A DNA stretch of 55,877 nt from Rhizobium aethiopicum. GTDB taxonomy: Bacteria > Pseudomonadota > Alphaproteobacteria > Rhizobiales > Rhizobiaceae. Made by a program: the position numbers and the translations under genes. The notes under the pieces were generated by a model, which was not told the origin of the DNA, made no database searches, and saw only the letters and a list, made by a program, of their open reading frames with translations. The stretch covers positions 1 to 55,877 of the forward strand of contig NZ_JACIFV010000031.1 in the NCBI RefSeq assembly GCF_014197535.1. The letters run 5' to 3'. Positions 15,967 to 24,627 of the stretch are shown piece after piece; within the stretch, counting starts at the first letter, position 1; each line of letters opens with the position of its first letter.

Positions 15967-16908
15967 ATGCTGAGACGAACTTTTCTGGGCGCGGTGGCCG
16001 CATTGGCGCTGATGCCAGCAGTTGCAGTGGCGCAGGGTGCCCCGAACAAAACCTTTTACTGGATTTCGCACGGCTCGCCGACCGATCCGGTCTGGACCTA
16101 CTTTCTTCAGGGAGCCGAGAAATTCGCTGCCGATACCGGTGTGAAGGTGAACACCTCGTTCCATTCGAATGACGTACCGAGCCATCAGGAAGCCATCCGC
16201 GCCGCCATTGCCGCCGGCGCTAACGGTATCTGCACGACGAGCCCGGGGCCTGGCACTTTGGTGGACGTTGTCAACGAGGCCAACCGGGCGAACATTCCGG
16301 TCATCAACTTCAACACCAAGGACCCGGCGCCGGCCTGGAGAGCCTATGTCGGCGTCGATCTCAAGGTCGTCGGCCGCACCTGGGCGCAGTATCTGGTCGA
16401 CCATAAGCTGGTGAAGAAGGGCGATTTCGTCTGGATGCCGCTCGAAGTTCCGGGCGCAGGCTACGGCGAAGAGGAATCGGCGGGCGCCGACGAAGTCTTC
16501 AAGCCGCTCGGGATTACCTGGGAAATCCAGGACGCCTCCTACGACCAGGCGGAGGCCATCAACCGGATGACCGACTACGTCACCGCCAACCGCAAAAAGA
16601 TCAATGCCGTCATCGGTCTCGGCGATCTCGTAACCGGTTCGATCAAACGCGTCTGGGATCAGGCCGGCATTGCCAAGGGCGAGATTCCGGTGGTGGGATG
16701 GGGCAACTCATTAGATACGACCTCAGAGGTCAGCGAAGGTTATGTGAATGCCGGCATGTGGCAGGATCCATTGGCGACGTCCTACATGTGCCTTTCGGCG
16801 CTGATGTCTGAAGCGAGCGGTATTCCCATCAACTTCGACATCATCACCGGTGCACTCTACGAAGCCGACAAGGCGCCTTTCTACGCCAAGATCATGGGCG
16901 GCAAATAA
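15967..16908 (+). CDS. Sugar ABC transporter substrate-binding protein (CUT2)
   Basis: A 313-residue periplasmic binding protein of the ribose/FrcB-like type. A Sec signal peptide ends at about AVAQG (residues 18-23). The mature part shows the two-lobed pattern with the TSPGPGTL, NFNTKDPA and VVGWGNSLDT loops. A strong GGGAGGAGA ribosome site precedes the ATG. The closest functional analogy is FrcB of rhizobial FrcBCA, or the rhizopine-binding protein MocB, which is also of this class. It would bind the methylated sugar or inositol-like substrate of the operon. A hairpin separates it from the permease gene. Confidence 0.87.
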   Translation: MLRRTFLGAVAALALMPAVAVAQGAPNKTFYWISHGSPTDPVWTYFLQGAEKFAADTGVKVNTSFHSNDVPSHQEAIRAAIAAGANGICTTSPGPGTLVDVVNEANRANIPVINFNTKDPAPAWRAYVGVDLKVVGRTWAQYLVDHKLVKKGDFVWMPLEVPGAGYGEEESAGADEVFKPLGITWEIQDASYDQAEAINRMTDYVTANRKKINAVIGLGDLVTGSIKRVWDQAGIAKGEIPVVGWGNSLDTTSEVSEGYVNAGMWQDPLATSYMCLSALMSEASGIPINFDIITGALYEADKAPFYAKIMGGK

Positions 16909-16920
16909 GCATGCCATCTC

Positions 16921-16949
16921 GGCATCCGCGGTACTTTACCGCGGATGCC
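16921..16949. repeat. Perfect 13-bp hairpin between binding protein and permease genes
   Basis: GGCATCCGCGGTA and its exact complement TACCGCGGATGCC flank a three-base loop (CTT), 12 bases after the binding-protein stop. Such structures protect the upstream mRNA from 3' decay and lower downstream expression, as expected for excess binding protein. The right arm contains an in-frame ATG (16945), which argues against that ATG as the permease start. Confidence 0.75.
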
Positions 16950-16977
16950 CGTTCCAGCCCCAAAGCGAGTGCGCACC

Positions 16978-18000
16978 ATGATCGAGCAAAGCAGCGATGC
17001 TCTCACCCCGTCACCTGAAAGACCGAGCCTTGTCAGGGCCTTTATCGCCTATCCGGAATTCGGGCCTTTCGTCCTTCTGATCGCGATGCTGGTTGTCTTC
17101 ACGGCGATCAACCCCGCCTTTCTGTCGCTGATCAACATCGGCAATGCCCTCACTTTCACCGTCGAACTCGGCCTCATCGCCCTGGCGATGACGCTTCTGA
17201 TGACCGCTGGGGAATTTGACCTTTCGGTCGGCTCCGTCTTCGGCTTTGCCCCCGTGGTGATGTGGACATTGTTCAACGCGGACCTGCTTCCCCTGCCGCT
17301 CGCGTTCCTTGCGGGAATGGCTGTCGCTCTGGCGATCGGCCTTTTCAACGGCCTCTTTGTCACCCGTCTCGCTATCCCTTCATTCCTGGTGACGCTGGGA
17401 ACGCTGCTGGTCATCCGCGGCACGGCCTTGTGGCTGACGGCAGGCTTTCCGCAGCGCACCTGGAACGCCGGCGAACAATGGTTGGCGCAATTGCTGGTCG
17501 GCGACTTCTATATCGGAAACCTGCGTGTCTTCATGAGCCTGATCTGGTTCGTGGCGCTGGCATTGGCGCTCCACTACGTCTTGACCCGCACACGGTTCGG
17601 TAACTGGATTCAGGCGACAGGCGGGAATCCCAATGCCGCTCGAAACCGCGGCGTGCCGACTGCCAGGGTCAAGGTGATCCTGTTCATGCTGTCGGCGGCG
17701 ATGGCGGCCTTTGCCGGCATCGTCTCGTCGATCCGGGTCTCGGCCGCCAACCCGAATGCCGGAACGGGCTATGAGCTCGAGGTCATCGCGATGGTTGTGA
17801 TCGGCGGCACAGTGTTGACCGGCGGCCGCGGGACGATCCTCGGGACCATGATCGGCGTGCTGATCCTGCGACTTATGCGCAACGGGATCGTGCTGATCGG
17901 GGTGCCCGGTCTCGCCTACAACATCTTCATCGGTGCGATCATCCTGGCGATGATGGCGCTCCATGCCGGCCTCGAACGCCGGCATAATACGGGGATCTGA
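16978..18000 (+). CDS. Sugar ABC transporter permease (CUT2, RbsC/FrcC type)
   Basis: A 340-residue permease with about eight to ten hydrophobic segments. It contains the family stretches TAGEFDLSVGSVFG and VVIGGTVLTGGRGTILGT, diagnostic of RbsC/FrcC permeases. The ATG at 16978 is preferred because the alternative at 16945 lies inside a stable hairpin. It pairs with the single-domain ATPase encoded one base downstream and the binding protein upstream. Confidence 0.87.
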   Translation: MIEQSSDALTPSPERPSLVRAFIAYPEFGPFVLLIAMLVVFTAINPAFLSLINIGNALTFTVELGLIALAMTLLMTAGEFDLSVGSVFGFAPVVMWTLFNADLLPLPLAFLAGMAVALAIGLFNGLFVTRLAIPSFLVTLGTLLVIRGTALWLTAGFPQRTWNAGEQWLAQLLVGDFYIGNLRVFMSLIWFVALALALHYVLTRTRFGNWIQATGGNPNAARNRGVPTARVKVILFMLSAAMAAFAGIVSSIRVSAANPNAGTGYELEVIAMVVIGGTVLTGGRGTILGTMIGVLILRLMRNGIVLIGVPGLAYNIFIGAIILAMMALHAGLERRHNTGI

Positions 18001-18001
18001 G

Positions 18002-18763
18002 ATGAGCGGTACCGAAACTCTGGTCGAAATGCGGCATATCGAGAAATTTTATGGCCGGGTCCACGCTTTGCGCGACGTGAACCTCACGATAAGGAGGGGC
18101 GAGATCGTCGGGCTTCTCGGAGATAACGGCGCGGGCAAGTCCACCCTGATCAAGGTTCTGTCGGGCGCGGTTCCCTACACCTCCGGCCAGATATTCATCA
18201 AGGGCCGCGAAGTGCGGTTGCGTAGTACCAATGATGCGATCGTTAGTGGCATCGAGACCATCTATCAGGACTCCGCGCTGGTCCCGCAGCTTTCCATCGC
18301 TCGGAACCTCTTTCTCGGACGGGAGCTCAGAACAGGCCCCCGCTTCCTCGACCGGCTGGACCAGGAGCGGATGAACGCGGTTGCCGCCGATCTGCTGAAG
18401 CGCGTCGGCATATCCAAGAACATTCCGCCCACCACGCCGATCGGATCGCTTTCCGGGGGGGAACGGCAGGCCGTGGCCATCGCGCGCGCCATGTATTTCG
18501 ACAGCGACCTGATCGTGCTTGACGAACCAACCAATAATCTCGGCGTGGCTGAAACCCAAGGGGTACTGCGCTTCGTGCGCGAGGCGCGCGACACCGGCCA
18601 CTCCTGCATTTTCATCGCGCATAACATCCATCATGTCTTCCAGGTGGTGGACCGCATGGTGGTGATGCGGCGCGGCAGCGTCGTCGCCGACGATCTAAGC
18701 CCTGCTACCTCATCGATCCAGGAGGTAGAAAACATCATCACCGGCGAACATATGGCGGCATGA
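18002..18763 (+). CDS. Sugar ABC transporter ATP-binding protein (FrcA-like, single domain)
   Basis: A 253-residue ATPase. Walker A is GDNGAGKST, the signature is LSGGERQA, Walker B is LIVLDEPTNNL and the switch histidine is in FIAHN. Most CUT2 ATPases (RbsA, MglA) carry two nucleotide-binding domains over about 500 residues. This one has only one, like FrcA of rhizobial fructose transporters, so it should act as a homodimer. The start is one base after the permease stop, and the stop overlaps the next ATG. Confidence 0.87.
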   Translation: MSGTETLVEMRHIEKFYGRVHALRDVNLTIRRGEIVGLLGDNGAGKSTLIKVLSGAVPYTSGQIFIKGREVRLRSTNDAIVSGIETIYQDSALVPQLSIARNLFLGRELRTGPRFLDRLDQERMNAVAADLLKRVGISKNIPPTTPIGSLSGGERQAVAIARAMYFDSDLIVLDEPTNNLGVAETQGVLRFVREARDTGHSCIFIAHNIHHVFQVVDRMVVMRRGSVVADDLSPATSSIQEVENIITGEHMAA

Positions 18764-19806
18764 TCGAGATCGGCGCCAGGGGAATCCGCTTCGGCTTCGA
18801 TGCACGAACCGGTCTCCTCGACGGCTTCACGGTGGAGGATGAGGGGCACGAGATTGCTCCATTGCACCGCGCGCCCTGGGTCGGCACCGGGGAGGTAATG
18901 CCGCCTGGCACACCGCCGCATCTTGCGACGCTCGGCGGCGATTTCTTCTGCGCCCCGTTCGCGGGCAGCGAAGTGGGGTCGCCGCTTCATGGCTGGACGG
19001 CCAATTCGCCCTGGAACGCTGTCGAACAGGGGGGCTCGTGGCTCCGGGCGAGGCTACTACGCACCGTCTACGGCGCCATCGTCAGCAAGGAACTAGAGGT
19101 CGAAGACGGGCACCCGTTCGTCTACCAGCGCCATGTCTTCACAGGCGGCAGTGGCCGCATTGCCATTTCGAACCATGCCAATGTGTCGCTACCCCGGGGC
19201 GGATTGATCAGTTGCTCGCCCAAATTGGCCTGGGAGACGCCACCGGCACCGCCCGAACCCGATCCCGCGCGCGGGCGTTCCGGCCTGCGCTACCCGGAGC
19301 GATCAACGATGCCCGACCGTTTTCCCGGAACCGACGGGTGGGTCGATCTCACCCGGTTTCCGTGGAACCCGCGACATGAAGACGTCGTCACCGGCATCGA
19401 AGCCCGAGAGCACAGCTTGGGCTGGACGGCGGTGACGCGGCCGGTTGAGGGCGATCTGTTCCTGTCTCTCCGGAATGCCCGACGCTTGCCAATGACGGTC
19501 CTTTGGCATTCCAACGGCGGCCGCGATTATCCTCCCTGGTCGGGCCGCCACTTTGGCTGTTTGGGTGTCGAGGAGAGTGCAGCGGCAGTCTTGCTCAGCC
19601 ACTCCAGCGAAGACGACCTTTCGGGTCCGGGTGCCCTCACCCTGGTTCAGGATCGGGAAACCGAAGTCAGGCATGCCATAGGCGCCATCCGCTGGCCTTC
19701 GGACGAGCGGGTCAAGGATGTTCGCATAGTGGACCATGCCATCGAAGTGTGCGGCGATCGTGGAGGGTTCCGGCACCTTGCCTTTCGCAAGCACTTTCTC
19801 GACTGA
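18760..19806 (+). CDS. DUF4432 / aldose 1-epimerase-like protein
   Basis: A 348-residue protein resembling DUF4432 proteins of the galactose-mutarotase fold. Visible pieces are LGGDFFCAPFAGSEVGSPLHGW and LWHSNGGRDYPPWSGRHFGCLG, matching the family's aromatic, Gly-rich sugar-binding face. It may interconvert sugar anomers before catabolism, although DUF4432 members are little studied. It is coupled to the ATPase gene by a four-base overlap and ends the plus-strand operon. Presence of a sugar epimerase supports a sugar-like substrate for the whole cluster. Confidence 0.75.
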   Translation: MIEIGARGIRFGFDARTGLLDGFTVEDEGHEIAPLHRAPWVGTGEVMPPGTPPHLATLGGDFFCAPFAGSEVGSPLHGWTANSPWNAVEQGGSWLRARLLRTVYGAIVSKELEVEDGHPFVYQRHVFTGGSGRIAISNHANVSLPRGGLISCSPKLAWETPPAPPEPDPARGRSGLRYPERSTMPDRFPGTDGWVDLTRFPWNPRHEDVVTGIEAREHSLGWTAVTRPVEGDLFLSLRNARRLPMTVLWHSNGGRDYPPWSGRHFGCLGVEESAAAVLLSHSSEDDLSGPGALTLVQDRETEVRHAIGAIRWPSDERVKDVRIVDHAIEVCGDRGGFRHLAFRKHFLD

Positions 19807-19976
19807 GGCGAACGTGCAAGATCGGTGGGCTGGTCCCTCCCTGAAAACACGTGCGGCTCGGTCAGCGCATTGGACTGCGCCGGTCCCACGTATTTGCCGC
19901 CTCGTTATTGGATCGTCCGGCGGCAGCGTCCGCCGGAGAGAAATGACTTGCCTTGCTGATAAGCCCGGTCCGCGTG

Positions 19977-20876
19977 CTACTCCTTCACCGCGCCCGTCAT
20001 CGAGGAGACGTAGTAGTCGACGAAGAAGGAATAGAGGATGACGACCGGCAGGGAGCCGAACAACGCACCCGCCATCAGCGATCCCCATTCGAAGACGTCG
20101 CCGCGCACCAGTTCGGTCAGAACGCCGACCGGAATGGTCTTGTTCTCCGAGGACTGGATGAATGTCAGCGCGTAGATGAACTCGTTCCAAGAGAGCGTGA
20201 AAGCGAAAATGCCCGCCGAGATCAGGCCCGGGACCGCAAGCGGCAGGATGATCTTGACCAGGATCTGCCAGCGGTTGGCGCCGTCCACCAGCGCGCTCTC
20301 CTCCAGTTCGAACGGGATCGAGCGGAAATAACCCATTAGCAGCCAGGTGCAGAAGGGAATGAGGAAGGTCGGATAGGTGAAGATCAGCGCCAGGCGCGAG
20401 TCGTAGATCCCAAGCTTGAAGACGATGAAGGCGAGCGGGATGAAGAGGATAGACGGCGGAATGAGATAGGCGAGAAAGATGACGAGGCCGATCTGTCGGG
20501 AGCCGGTGAAGCGGATGCGCTCGATCGCATAAGCGCCGAACACCGAGGCCACCAGCGACAGCGCCGTCGATCCCACAGCCACCAGCATCGTGTTCCACAG
20601 CCAGCCGGGATAGGATGTCTCGAGGAACAGGTATTTGATGTGGTCGAGCGTCGGGCCGACCACCCAGAAGGGACTGTAGTTGTTGTAATCCGTCAGCTGC
20701 TCGTTCGGTTTTACGGCGGTGATCGCCATCCAGTAGAAGGGAAAGAGCAGCACGAAAACGAAGACGGCCATCGGCAGATAGAGCATCACCACGCGCCGCG
20801 GCAGACGGTTCAGATAGCTCATGCCCTCGGCATTGTCGGTCAGGACCTCATCGGCCGTTTTGAGATTGGTCGACAT
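19977..20876 (-). CDS. Carbohydrate ABC transporter permease (MalG type)
   Basis: A 299-residue CUT1 permease with six hydrophobic segments. An N-terminal cytoplasmic tail of about 25 residues precedes the first. The EAA loop is EESALVDGANRWQIL, and WNEFIYAL follows in the C-terminal part as in MalG/UgpE. It is the last gene of a six-gene minus-strand operon and lies ten bases after the MalF-type gene. Confidence 0.88.
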   Translation of the reverse strand: MSTNLKTADEVLTDNAEGMSYLNRLPRRVVMLYLPMAVFVFVLLFPFYWMAITAVKPNEQLTDYNNYSPFWVVGPTLDHIKYLFLETSYPGWLWNTMLVAVGSTALSLVASVFGAYAIERIRFTGSRQIGLVIFLAYLIPPSILFIPLAFIVFKLGIYDSRLALIFTYPTFLIPFCTWLLMGYFRSIPFELEESALVDGANRWQILVKIILPLAVPGLISAGIFAFTLSWNEFIYALTFIQSSENKTIPVGVLTELVRGDVFEWGSLMAGALFGSLPVVILYSFFVDYYVSSMTGAVKE

Positions 20877-20886
20877 AGTTTCCTCC

Positions 20887-21813
20887 TTAATCCTGTCCGC
20901 CCTGCTGCCATTTGCGGCGCTGCAGACCGAAGAAGCTGAACATGATGGCGCCGAGCAGGAAGGGTATCATGGCGACCGCGATGGCCGCCCCCTCGCCGAG
21001 CTGGCCACCCGGAATGCCGCGCTGGAAGGAGAGTGTCGCCATCAGATGCGTGGCGTTGACCGGCCCGCCCTTTGTCAGCACATAGATCAGCTGGAAATCC
21101 GTGAAGGTGAAGAGCACCGAGAAGGTCATGACGACGGCGATGATCGGCGTCAGCATCGGCAGTGTGACATAGCGGAAGCGCTGCCAGCTCGTCGCGCCGT
21201 CGAGCGAGGCAGCTTCTTGCAGCGAGGCCGGAATGGTCTGCAGGCCGGCAAGCAGCGAGATCGCCACGAAGGGGATGCCGCGCCAGACATTGGCGACGAT
21301 GACCGATATGCGTGCATTTGTGGGATCACCGAGGAAGTTGATCGGCGCGCTGATCAGCCCGAGCTTCATCAGCGACCATGAGATGATCGAGAACTGGGAA
21401 TCGTAGATCCACCAGAAGGCCAGTGCCGAAAGCACCGTCGGCACCACCCAGGGCAACAGCACGATCGCGCGGAAGAAGGATTTGAACGGAAGGTGCTGGT
21501 TCAGAAGCAGCGCCAGCCAGAGACCGAGTGCGAATTTCAACGCCGAGGCGATGACCGTGTAAAGGATGGTGTTGAAGACCGACAGCCAGAAAACCGAATC
21601 ATCGGCCAGGAACTGGTAGTTCTCCAGGCCGATGAAGATGCCGTCCCGGCCGATCCGCGTGTCGGTAAAACCAAGCCAGACGCCGAGCCCCAAGGGATAG
21701 GTGAGGAAGCAGACGAGGAACACGGCAGCCGGCAGCATGAAGAGGAAGCCGAGCACGTTGTTGTTCTGCATCAGCGAGGGGCTGCGCTCATCCCCTGAGT
21801 TCAAGGTCGACAT
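20887..21813 (-). CDS. Carbohydrate ABC transporter permease (MalF type)
   Basis: A 308-residue CUT1 permease. The start at 21813 (MSTLNSGDERS) has GGAG upstream, while the longer frame from 21891 has none. Six hydrophobic segments follow, with EAA loop QEAASLDGATSWQRF and TLPMLTP. It functions with the MalG-type partner downstream and the UgpC-type ATPase encoded at 23495. Confidence 0.88.
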   Translation of the reverse strand: MSTLNSGDERSPSLMQNNNVLGFLFMLPAAVFLVCFLTYPLGLGVWLGFTDTRIGRDGIFIGLENYQFLADDSVFWLSVFNTILYTVIASALKFALGLWLALLLNQHLPFKSFFRAIVLLPWVVPTVLSALAFWWIYDSQFSIISWSLMKLGLISAPINFLGDPTNARISVIVANVWRGIPFVAISLLAGLQTIPASLQEAASLDGATSWQRFRYVTLPMLTPIIAVVMTFSVLFTFTDFQLIYVLTKGGPVNATHLMATLSFQRGIPGGQLGEGAAIAVAMIPFLLGAIMFSFFGLQRRKWQQGGQD

Positions 21814-21997
21814 TGGTTGTCTCCAGATTGCATTCAGTCCTGATGCATGTCGCCCGGAAGTGTGCAGGGGTTCCGGGACAACGACATGCATAAAAACAAG
21901 GAACTAAAGCGCGGCGCATGGATCAAATCTGATGTGACGCGCTTTAGAGGCTTGCGGCATGCCGGATATCGGGCATGCCGCAGGTTCCGGCTCCGGA

Positions 21998-23302
21998 TCA
22001 GACGCGGTAGTAGCGGTTCGCCCGGCGTTCGGCTTCCTTCATCGCATCCTCGGGCGATTTCTGGCCCGTGACGGCGGCGGCATACATGTCGACCAGCACA
22101 TAGTCGGCCATGGTTGCCGCCGAGGCGTAGCCGAGCGGACCGGCATAGCCGTTGGGGCGCAGCTTTTCCGAGGCGCGCGCATAGGGCGCGTGAACCGGAT
22201 CGGCGGTCCAGACCGGGTTCTTGGCGAAGGCCTCGAGCGGCTGGCAGCAATAGGCGCTGGAGCCCTGGATCCAGGCATTCATCTGATCAGCTTCCATCAT
22301 GAACTTGATGTAGGCCTTGGCCGCTTCCGGATATTTGCTGTGCTTGAAGAGCAGCAGCGAGCTCGTCTGGAAAAGCTCGACGCTCTTGCCGACCGGTCCG
22401 ATCGGGAAGTTCGTCGTGCGGATGTCCTTGGCGATCTCGGCGAGCTTCGGATCGTTCTTGGCCGTGTAATAGACCGAGACGCCGTTGGCGATCAGCGATA
22501 CCTGGCCGGCGAGGAAGGCGCGGTTGTTGTTGACATCCAGCCAGCTTTCCGTGCCCGGAATGAAGGTCGCGTAGAGTTCCTTGGCATAGTTGATCGAGGC
22601 GAGCGTTTCCGGGCTGTTGATCGTCACCGTGCCGCTTTCGTCGACCATTTTGCCGCCATGGCTCCAGAGCAGCCAATGGGCATAGTTGTTGCCGTCGCCA
22701 ACGGCCTTGCCGTGCGGGAAGCCGGCGGGCGTGCCCTTTGCCTTCATCGCCTTGCAAAGCTCGAGGAAGCCTGCGGTATCGTTCGGGAATTCGTTGAAGC
22801 CGGCAGCCTTCACATGGCTGTCGCGATAGACGACGGCATTGCCGATCGTCGTCAGCGGCATGGCGATGAACTTGTCGTCACGGGTGGCATAACCCTTCAG
22901 GCCGTCGTACCAGCCTTCATACTTGTTGCCGAGATAGTTGCCGAGTTCCGTGAGATCGACCAGCTTGTCCGGATATTGGTGCGCGTCGTCGAACCAGCAC
23001 ATGATGAGATCCGGACCGGAGCCGACATTGGCCGCAACGGCGGCTTTCGGACGGATGTCCTCCCAGCTCTCCTTGTCGATGCGCACTTCCACGCCGGTGG
23101 CTTCAGTGAACTTCTTGGTATTGGCGAGCCAGGCCTCCTCATCGCCCTTCACGAAAGGCGTCCAGCGCAACAGACGCAGGCTGGCGCCGCTTTCCGGCGT
23201 GTAGGTCGGTTCGGCCTGCGCAAAGGACGGCTTGATGCCGAGGCCGGCGACACCGGCAACGGCTGCCGATGCAGCAAGAAATTCACGTCTCTTGATCGTC
23301 AT
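21998..23302 (-). CDS. ABC transporter substrate-binding protein, Tat-exported
   Basis: A 434-residue family 1 solute-binding protein. It begins MTIKRREFLAASAA, a twin-arginine-type signal with a hydrophobic stretch and cleavage near SFAQA. The ATG at 23302 is preceded by GAGGAGGAATCTC. The mature sequence has the CUT1 pattern, with LIMCWFDDAHQYPDKLVDL and PIGPVGKS. It should deliver a sugar, polyol or sugar acid to the two permeases. The upstream untranslated region toward the ATPase gene contains a large inverted repeat. Confidence 0.87.
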   Translation of the reverse strand: MTIKRREFLAASAAVAGVAGLGIKPSFAQAEPTYTPESGASLRLLRWTPFVKGDEEAWLANTKKFTEATGVEVRIDKESWEDIRPKAAVAANVGSGPDLIMCWFDDAHQYPDKLVDLTELGNYLGNKYEGWYDGLKGYATRDDKFIAMPLTTIGNAVVYRDSHVKAAGFNEFPNDTAGFLELCKAMKAKGTPAGFPHGKAVGDGNNYAHWLLWSHGGKMVDESGTVTINSPETLASINYAKELYATFIPGTESWLDVNNNRAFLAGQVSLIANGVSVYYTAKNDPKLAEIAKDIRTTNFPIGPVGKSVELFQTSSLLLFKHSKYPEAAKAYIKFMMEADQMNAWIQGSSAYCCQPLEAFAKNPVWTADPVHAPYARASEKLRPNGYAGPLGYASAATMADYVLVDMYAAAVTGQKSPEDAMKEAERRANRYYRV

Positions 23303-23379
23303 GAGATTCCTCCTCATTGAAACAGCGGGAGCAATTCTCCGGCATTCACCTCCCGCTTGGTGAACGGCGGCCTGGCATC

Positions 23380-23450
23380 CCGGGGGCGCAAGCTCCCCAA
23401 GGAGGTTTGCGCTCCCATGGGGGCTCACCCCTCGAATGCTTGCGCCCCGG
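23380..23450. repeat. Inverted repeat between ATPase and binding-protein genes
   Basis: CCGGGGGCGCAAGC (23380-23393) pairs with GCTTGCGCCCCGG (23438-23450), with one bulged G and an inner region that can also pair partly. It lies in the 192-base gap between the ugpC-type gene and the binding-protein gene. It could be an attenuator or processing site that sets the relative level of these products. Confidence 0.5.
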
Positions 23451-23494
23451 CGGAACGGGAGACTCCTCCTCTCCCCTTATCCCGCCGGATGGCG

Positions 23495-24562
23495 TCAGTC
23501 GGTCAATCTTATGCCGCCTTCGGCGTCGAAGAGATGCACATGCTTGGCGTCGATCGCCACCCGGATGGCTTCGCCCGGGCGGGCATCGACACGCTCGCGG
23601 AAGACGCAGCTGACATCGCTGCCGCCGAGGCGGACGGTCAGATGGGTCTCGTAGCCGGTCGGCTCGATCACCACGATCTCGGCCGGCAGTCCGTTGGGAT
23701 CGAGCGAGATATATTCGGGGCGCAGCCCGTAGACGAGATCGCGGCCGATGGCGCTTGCCGGCGGATTGGCGACGGGCAGCCGCGTACCGTTGGCGGCGAC
23801 GAACTGACTGGGATTATCCGCATCGAGCCTGCCGTGGATCATGTTCATCGCCGGGGAGCCGATGAAGCCGCCGACGAAGAGATTGGCAGGGCGGTCGTAA
23901 AGCTCGAGCGGTGTGCCGATCTGCTCGACGATGCCGTCATGCATGACGACGATCTTGTCGGCCATCGTCATCGCCTCGATCTGGTCGTGGGTGACGTAGA
24001 CGGTCGTCGTCTTCAGGCGCTGGTGCAGTTCCTTGATCTCGGCGCGCATGGCGACGCGCAGTTTCGCATCGAGGTTGGAGAGCGGCTCGTCGAACAGGAA
24101 GACTTCCGGATTGCGCACGATCGCCCGTCCCATGGCGACGCGCTGGCGCTGACCACCGGAAAGCTGGCGCGGATAACGGTCGAGAAGCTTGTCGAGGCCA
24201 AGGATGCCGGCGGCATATTTCACCCGCTTTTCGGCTTCTGCCTTCGGCGATTTGTTGAGCATGAGCGAGAAGCCCATGTTCTGCTCCACCGTCATATGCG
24301 GGTAGAGGGCATAATTCTGGAACACCATGGCAATGTCGCGGTCCTTCGGCGGCAGCGTGTTGACGACGCGCCCGCCGATCTTGATCTCGCCGCCGGAAAT
24401 ATTCTCGAGGCCTGCCAGCATCCGCAGAAGCGTGGACTTGCCGCAGCCGGAGGGGCCGACGAGGATGACGAATTCGCCGTCGGCGATATCGATGTCCACC
24501 CCCTTGATGACGGGATGCGCGCCGAATGATTTCCGGACATCCGCGAATTGAACGTTTGCCAT
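23495..24562 (-). CDS. Carbohydrate ABC transporter ATP-binding protein (UgpC/MalK type)
   Basis: A 355-residue CUT1 ATPase. Walker A is GPSGCGKST at residues 36-44, the signature LSGGQRQRVAMGRA is near residue 135, Walker B is FLFDEPLSNLDA and the switch histidine is in VTHDQIE. The C-terminal third forms the TOBE/MalK-type regulatory domain (YGLRPEYISL). It completes the importer formed by the downstream genes. As a promiscuous family, it is also a candidate to serve the ATPase-less importer at 1809-4890. Confidence 0.9.
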   Translation of the reverse strand: MANVQFADVRKSFGAHPVIKGVDIDIADGEFVILVGPSGCGKSTLLRMLAGLENISGGEIKIGGRVVNTLPPKDRDIAMVFQNYALYPHMTVEQNMGFSLMLNKSPKAEAEKRVKYAAGILGLDKLLDRYPRQLSGGQRQRVAMGRAIVRNPEVFLFDEPLSNLDAKLRVAMRAEIKELHQRLKTTTVYVTHDQIEAMTMADKIVVMHDGIVEQIGTPLELYDRPANLFVGGFIGSPAMNMIHGRLDADNPSQFVAANGTRLPVANPPASAIGRDLVYGLRPEYISLDPNGLPAEIVVIEPTGYETHLTVRLGGSDVSCVFRERVDARPGEAIRVAIDAKHVHLFDAEGGIRLTD

Positions 24563-24627
24563 ACTCCCTCCTCCCAGATCATGAGCACTGCATATATGTC
24601 GTTTTCAGCCGGCGGCAGCCCGCCCCC

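Noticed and set aside
16945..16977. Upstream ATG giving a permease with 11 extra residues
   Set aside because: The codon is inside the right arm of a perfect 13-bp hairpin and lacks a ribosome site; 16978 is the better start.
19303..20598. Long minus-strand open frame of 431 codons
   Set aside because: Runs antisense through the DUF4432 gene and out of frame through the MalG-type permease gene; its composition (Arg, His, Pro-rich) is that of a shadow of high-GC genes.
21959..23320. Plus-strand open frame of 453 codons
   Set aside because: Antisense to a clear solute-binding protein gene with signal peptide and ribosome site.
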